Translations under genes and position numbers: made by a program
The notes under the pieces: generated by a model
What the model saw: the letters and a program-made list of their open reading frames with translations, nothing else
Told to the model about the DNA's origin: nothing
Databases searched by the model: none
Part shown: piece by piece, positions 5,788 to 6,941 of the stretch
Layout of the letters: every line of letters begins with the position of its first letter
Position numbering within the stretch: position 1 is the first letter of the stretch
Assembly: GCA_003158355.1 (NCBI GenBank)
Contig: PMIV01000230.1
Coordinates: forward strand, 1,160 to 8,100
Source: Anaerolineaceae bacterium
GTDB lineage: Bacteria > Chloroflexota > Anaerolineae > Anaerolineales > Anaerolineaceae
Length of the DNA: 6,941 nucleotides
Direction of reading: 5' to 3'

Positions 5788-6786
5788 ATGATCGATCTTT
5801 CCCTTCCATTGGCAGATCTGCACCATCATCTCGACGGCAGCGTGCGTCTCGAGACAATTCTCGACCTGGGGCTGCAGCACAACTTACCCTTGCCCGCAGC
5901 CACTTTGGAAGGACTGCGCCCTTACGTGCAAGTCTCCACCCCGCAGCCGGGAGTGATGGCATTTATCCAAAAATTTGAGTGGATGACCGAAGTGCTGGTG
6001 GATTATGACGCCTGCCGCCGCATTGCCTATGAGAATATTGAAGATGCCTATATTACCGGGGTGGATTATATCGAGCTGCGTTACAGTCCCTGGTTCATGG
6101 CCGAGGCACATGGGTTATCGGCTGCCGGGGTGGTGGAAGCGGTGACGGACGGTGTGAAGGCGGGTGAACAAGCGTTTGGCGTGCGCGCCAACCAGATCGG
6201 CATCCTCTCGCGCCACTACGGCCCGGAGATCGCCTGGCAGGAACTGGCTGCCCTGATGAGCCTGAAGAACGCCTTTGTGGGCCTGGACCTGGCCGGGGAT
6301 GAAGCCAACTTTCCCGGTGAGTTATTTGTGGAACATTTCAAGAAGGCGCGCGACCTGGGCTGGCACATTACCGTGCATGCCGGTGAAGCTGCCGGAGCTG
6401 AAAGCATCTGGCAGGCGTTAAACGGCCTGGGTGCGGAGCGCATCGGCCACGCCGTGCGTGCCACTGAAGACCCGGCGCTGATGGATTACTTGTTGGCGCA
6501 TCATATCGGCATTGAATGCAACCTGACCAGCAACGTGCAGACCACCACCGTGCCCGATTACCCCAGCCACCCCATGCGTCAGTTCATGGAAAAAGGGCTG
6601 CTGGCTACGCTCAACACAGACGATCCCGGCATCAGTGCTATTGACTTGCCTTATGAATACATCTTGGCCGCCCCCAAGGCCGGGTTGAGCGATGTCATGA
6701 TCCGCCAGGCACAGGAAAATGCTCTGACAATTGCTTTCCTCTCTGAGACAGAAAAACAGTCCTTGTTGCAGAAAAAGCAAAATTGA
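5788..6786 (+). CDS. add: Adenosine deaminase
   Basis: A 332-aa zinc enzyme of the amidohydrolase superfamily converting adenosine and deoxyadenosine to (deoxy)inosine in purine salvage. All catalytic residues are visible: zinc ligands His12 and His14 (DLHHHLDGS), His197 and Glu200 (HITVHAGEAAG), His221 (ERIGHAV), and Asp278-Asp279 (LNTDDPGIS). These are the same residue numbers as in the E. coli enzyme, and the remembered E. coli sequence aligns along its whole length (for example LPLADLHHHLDG, DACRRIAYENIEDA, GWHITVHAGEAAG, LTSNVQTTTV). This favours adenosine deaminase over adenine or aminodeoxyfutalosine deaminase. AAGG lies a few nt before the ATG. It closes the plus-strand gene run. Base composition is higher in G+C than the neighbours (44 of 60 in 6421-6480 versus 24 of 60 in 4141-4200), hinting at acquisition. 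Confidence 0.95.
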   Translation: MIDLSLPLADLHHHLDGSVRLETILDLGLQHNLPLPAATLEGLRPYVQVSTPQPGVMAFIQKFEWMTEVLVDYDACRRIAYENIEDAYITGVDYIELRYSPWFMAEAHGLSAAGVVEAVTDGVKAGEQAFGVRANQIGILSRHYGPEIAWQELAALMSLKNAFVGLDLAGDEANFPGELFVEHFKKARDLGWHITVHAGEAAGAESIWQALNGLGAERIGHAVRATEDPALMDYLLAHHIGIECNLTSNVQTTTVPDYPSHPMRQFMEKGLLATLNTDDPGISAIDLPYEYILAAPKAGLSDVMIRQAQENALTIAFLSETEKQSLLQKKQN

Positions 6787-6815
6787 TCAGATAAAATTTT
6801 TAATAAAACCTCCAC

Positions 6816-6839
6816 AATTCTTAACAAGAATTTAAGAAT
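6816..6839. repeat. Overlapping inverted repeats upstream of the epimerase promoter
   Basis: One left arm can pair with two right arms: AATTCTT (6816-6822) with AAGAATT (6826-6832, 3-nt loop), and ATTCTTAA (6817-6824) with TTAAGAAT (6832-6839, 7-nt loop). There is no T-run after it, so it is a poor terminator for add. It lies directly upstream of the -10 promoter and could be an operator with three half-sites. It could also be chance in A+T-rich DNA. Confidence 0.4.
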
Positions 6840-6856
6840 CCGTGCCTAAACCGCTG

Positions 6857-6865
6857 TGCTATAAT
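6857..6865 (+). promoter_or_regulatory. Extended -10 promoter of the right-edge gene
   Basis: TGC-TATAAT (6857-6865) is a full extended -10 element. The expected -35 position (near 6837-6842) is poor, which is typical where a TGn element is present. Transcription would begin near 6872, about 23 nt before the ATG at 6895. This suggests that the right-edge gene is transcribed separately from add. Confidence 0.6.
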
Positions 6866-6894
6866 GCAAATCACTTCCATATGAGTAAACGATC

Positions 6895-6941
6895 ATGAGA
6901 TTTCTAATCACGGGTGCGGCAGGGTTTTTAGGTTCAGCGTT
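6895..6941 (+). CDS. NAD-dependent epimerase/dehydratase-like protein, truncated by window end
   Basis: Only the first 15 codons are in the window: MRFLITGAAGFLGSA. This is the first beta-strand and glycine-rich nucleotide-binding loop (G7-x-x-G10-F-L-G13) of a short-chain extended dehydrogenase (Rossmann fold, sugar-nucleotide epimerase/dehydratase type). The remaining gene lies beyond position 6941. The start follows an extended -10 promoter by about 30 nt; the Shine-Dalgarno is weak. The exact sugar or substrate cannot be inferred from this fragment. Confidence 0.75.
   Translation, partial: MRFLITGAAGFLGSA

Noticed and set aside
5884..6780. Minus-strand reading frames opposite add
   Set aside because: They arise from the high G+C bias of the add coding strand; the add frame has every catalytic residue intact.
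6787..6815. Possible rho-independent terminator after add
   Set aside because: There is a T-rich patch but no G+C-rich stem before it; the nearby inverted repeats are A+T-rich and have no T-run.
6881..6898. Five-codon upstream ORF (MSKRS) ending in the ATGA of the epimerase-like start
   Set aside because: It has no ribosome binding site and is too short to judge; overlap with the start codon can easily be chance.

Overview
The window most resembles a chromosomal segment of a Chloroflexota bacterium, probably of the Anaerolineae type. This is inferred from two lipoproteins with Thr/Ala/Pro-rich linkers behind a lipobox and from an NBR1-type Ig-like domain on a secreted protein, both frequent in that group. 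No rRNA or marker gene is present to settle the taxonomy. Base composition is intermediate overall but uneven: some gene stretches are about 35-40 % G+C, while parts of the add gene exceed 60-70 %.

Layout. The left part (19-4015) is all on the minus strand. In transcription order it holds an MFS exporter of the 12-TM MFS_3/EntS-like type, then msrP and msrQ (periplasmic/extracytoplasmic methionine-sulfoxide reductase and its haem membrane partner, overlapping by 2 nt with a TTG start for msrQ), then a lipoprotein with an NBR1-type Ig-like domain. A 102-bp divergent promoter region (4016-4117) separates this block from a plus-strand run: nitroreductase, GNAT acetyltransferase, small lipoprotein, adenosine deaminase (add). 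Their spacings are 0, 19 and 10 nt, so they are probably one transcription unit. At the right edge a new extended -10 promoter leads into the truncated start of a Rossmann-fold NAD(P)-dependent epimerase/dehydratase-like gene.

Function. MsrP and MsrQ together repair oxidised methionines in exported proteins, with electrons passed through the MsrQ haems. The MFS exporter, the nitroreductase and the acetyltransferase are all compatible with handling small toxic or redox-active compounds, but no substrate can be read from the sequence. Add deaminates (deoxy)adenosine in purine salvage and aligns with the E. coli enzyme with identical numbering of every catalytic residue. The two lipoproteins have no assigned role.

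I found no CRISPR array, RNA gene, insertion sequence or clear new defence-like system. The points most worth a second look are the Tat signal combined with a lipobox on MsrP, the proteobacterial-looking and compositionally distinct add gene, inverted repeats sitting on three promoters or leaders, and the unassigned conserved-looking domain of the small lipoprotein.
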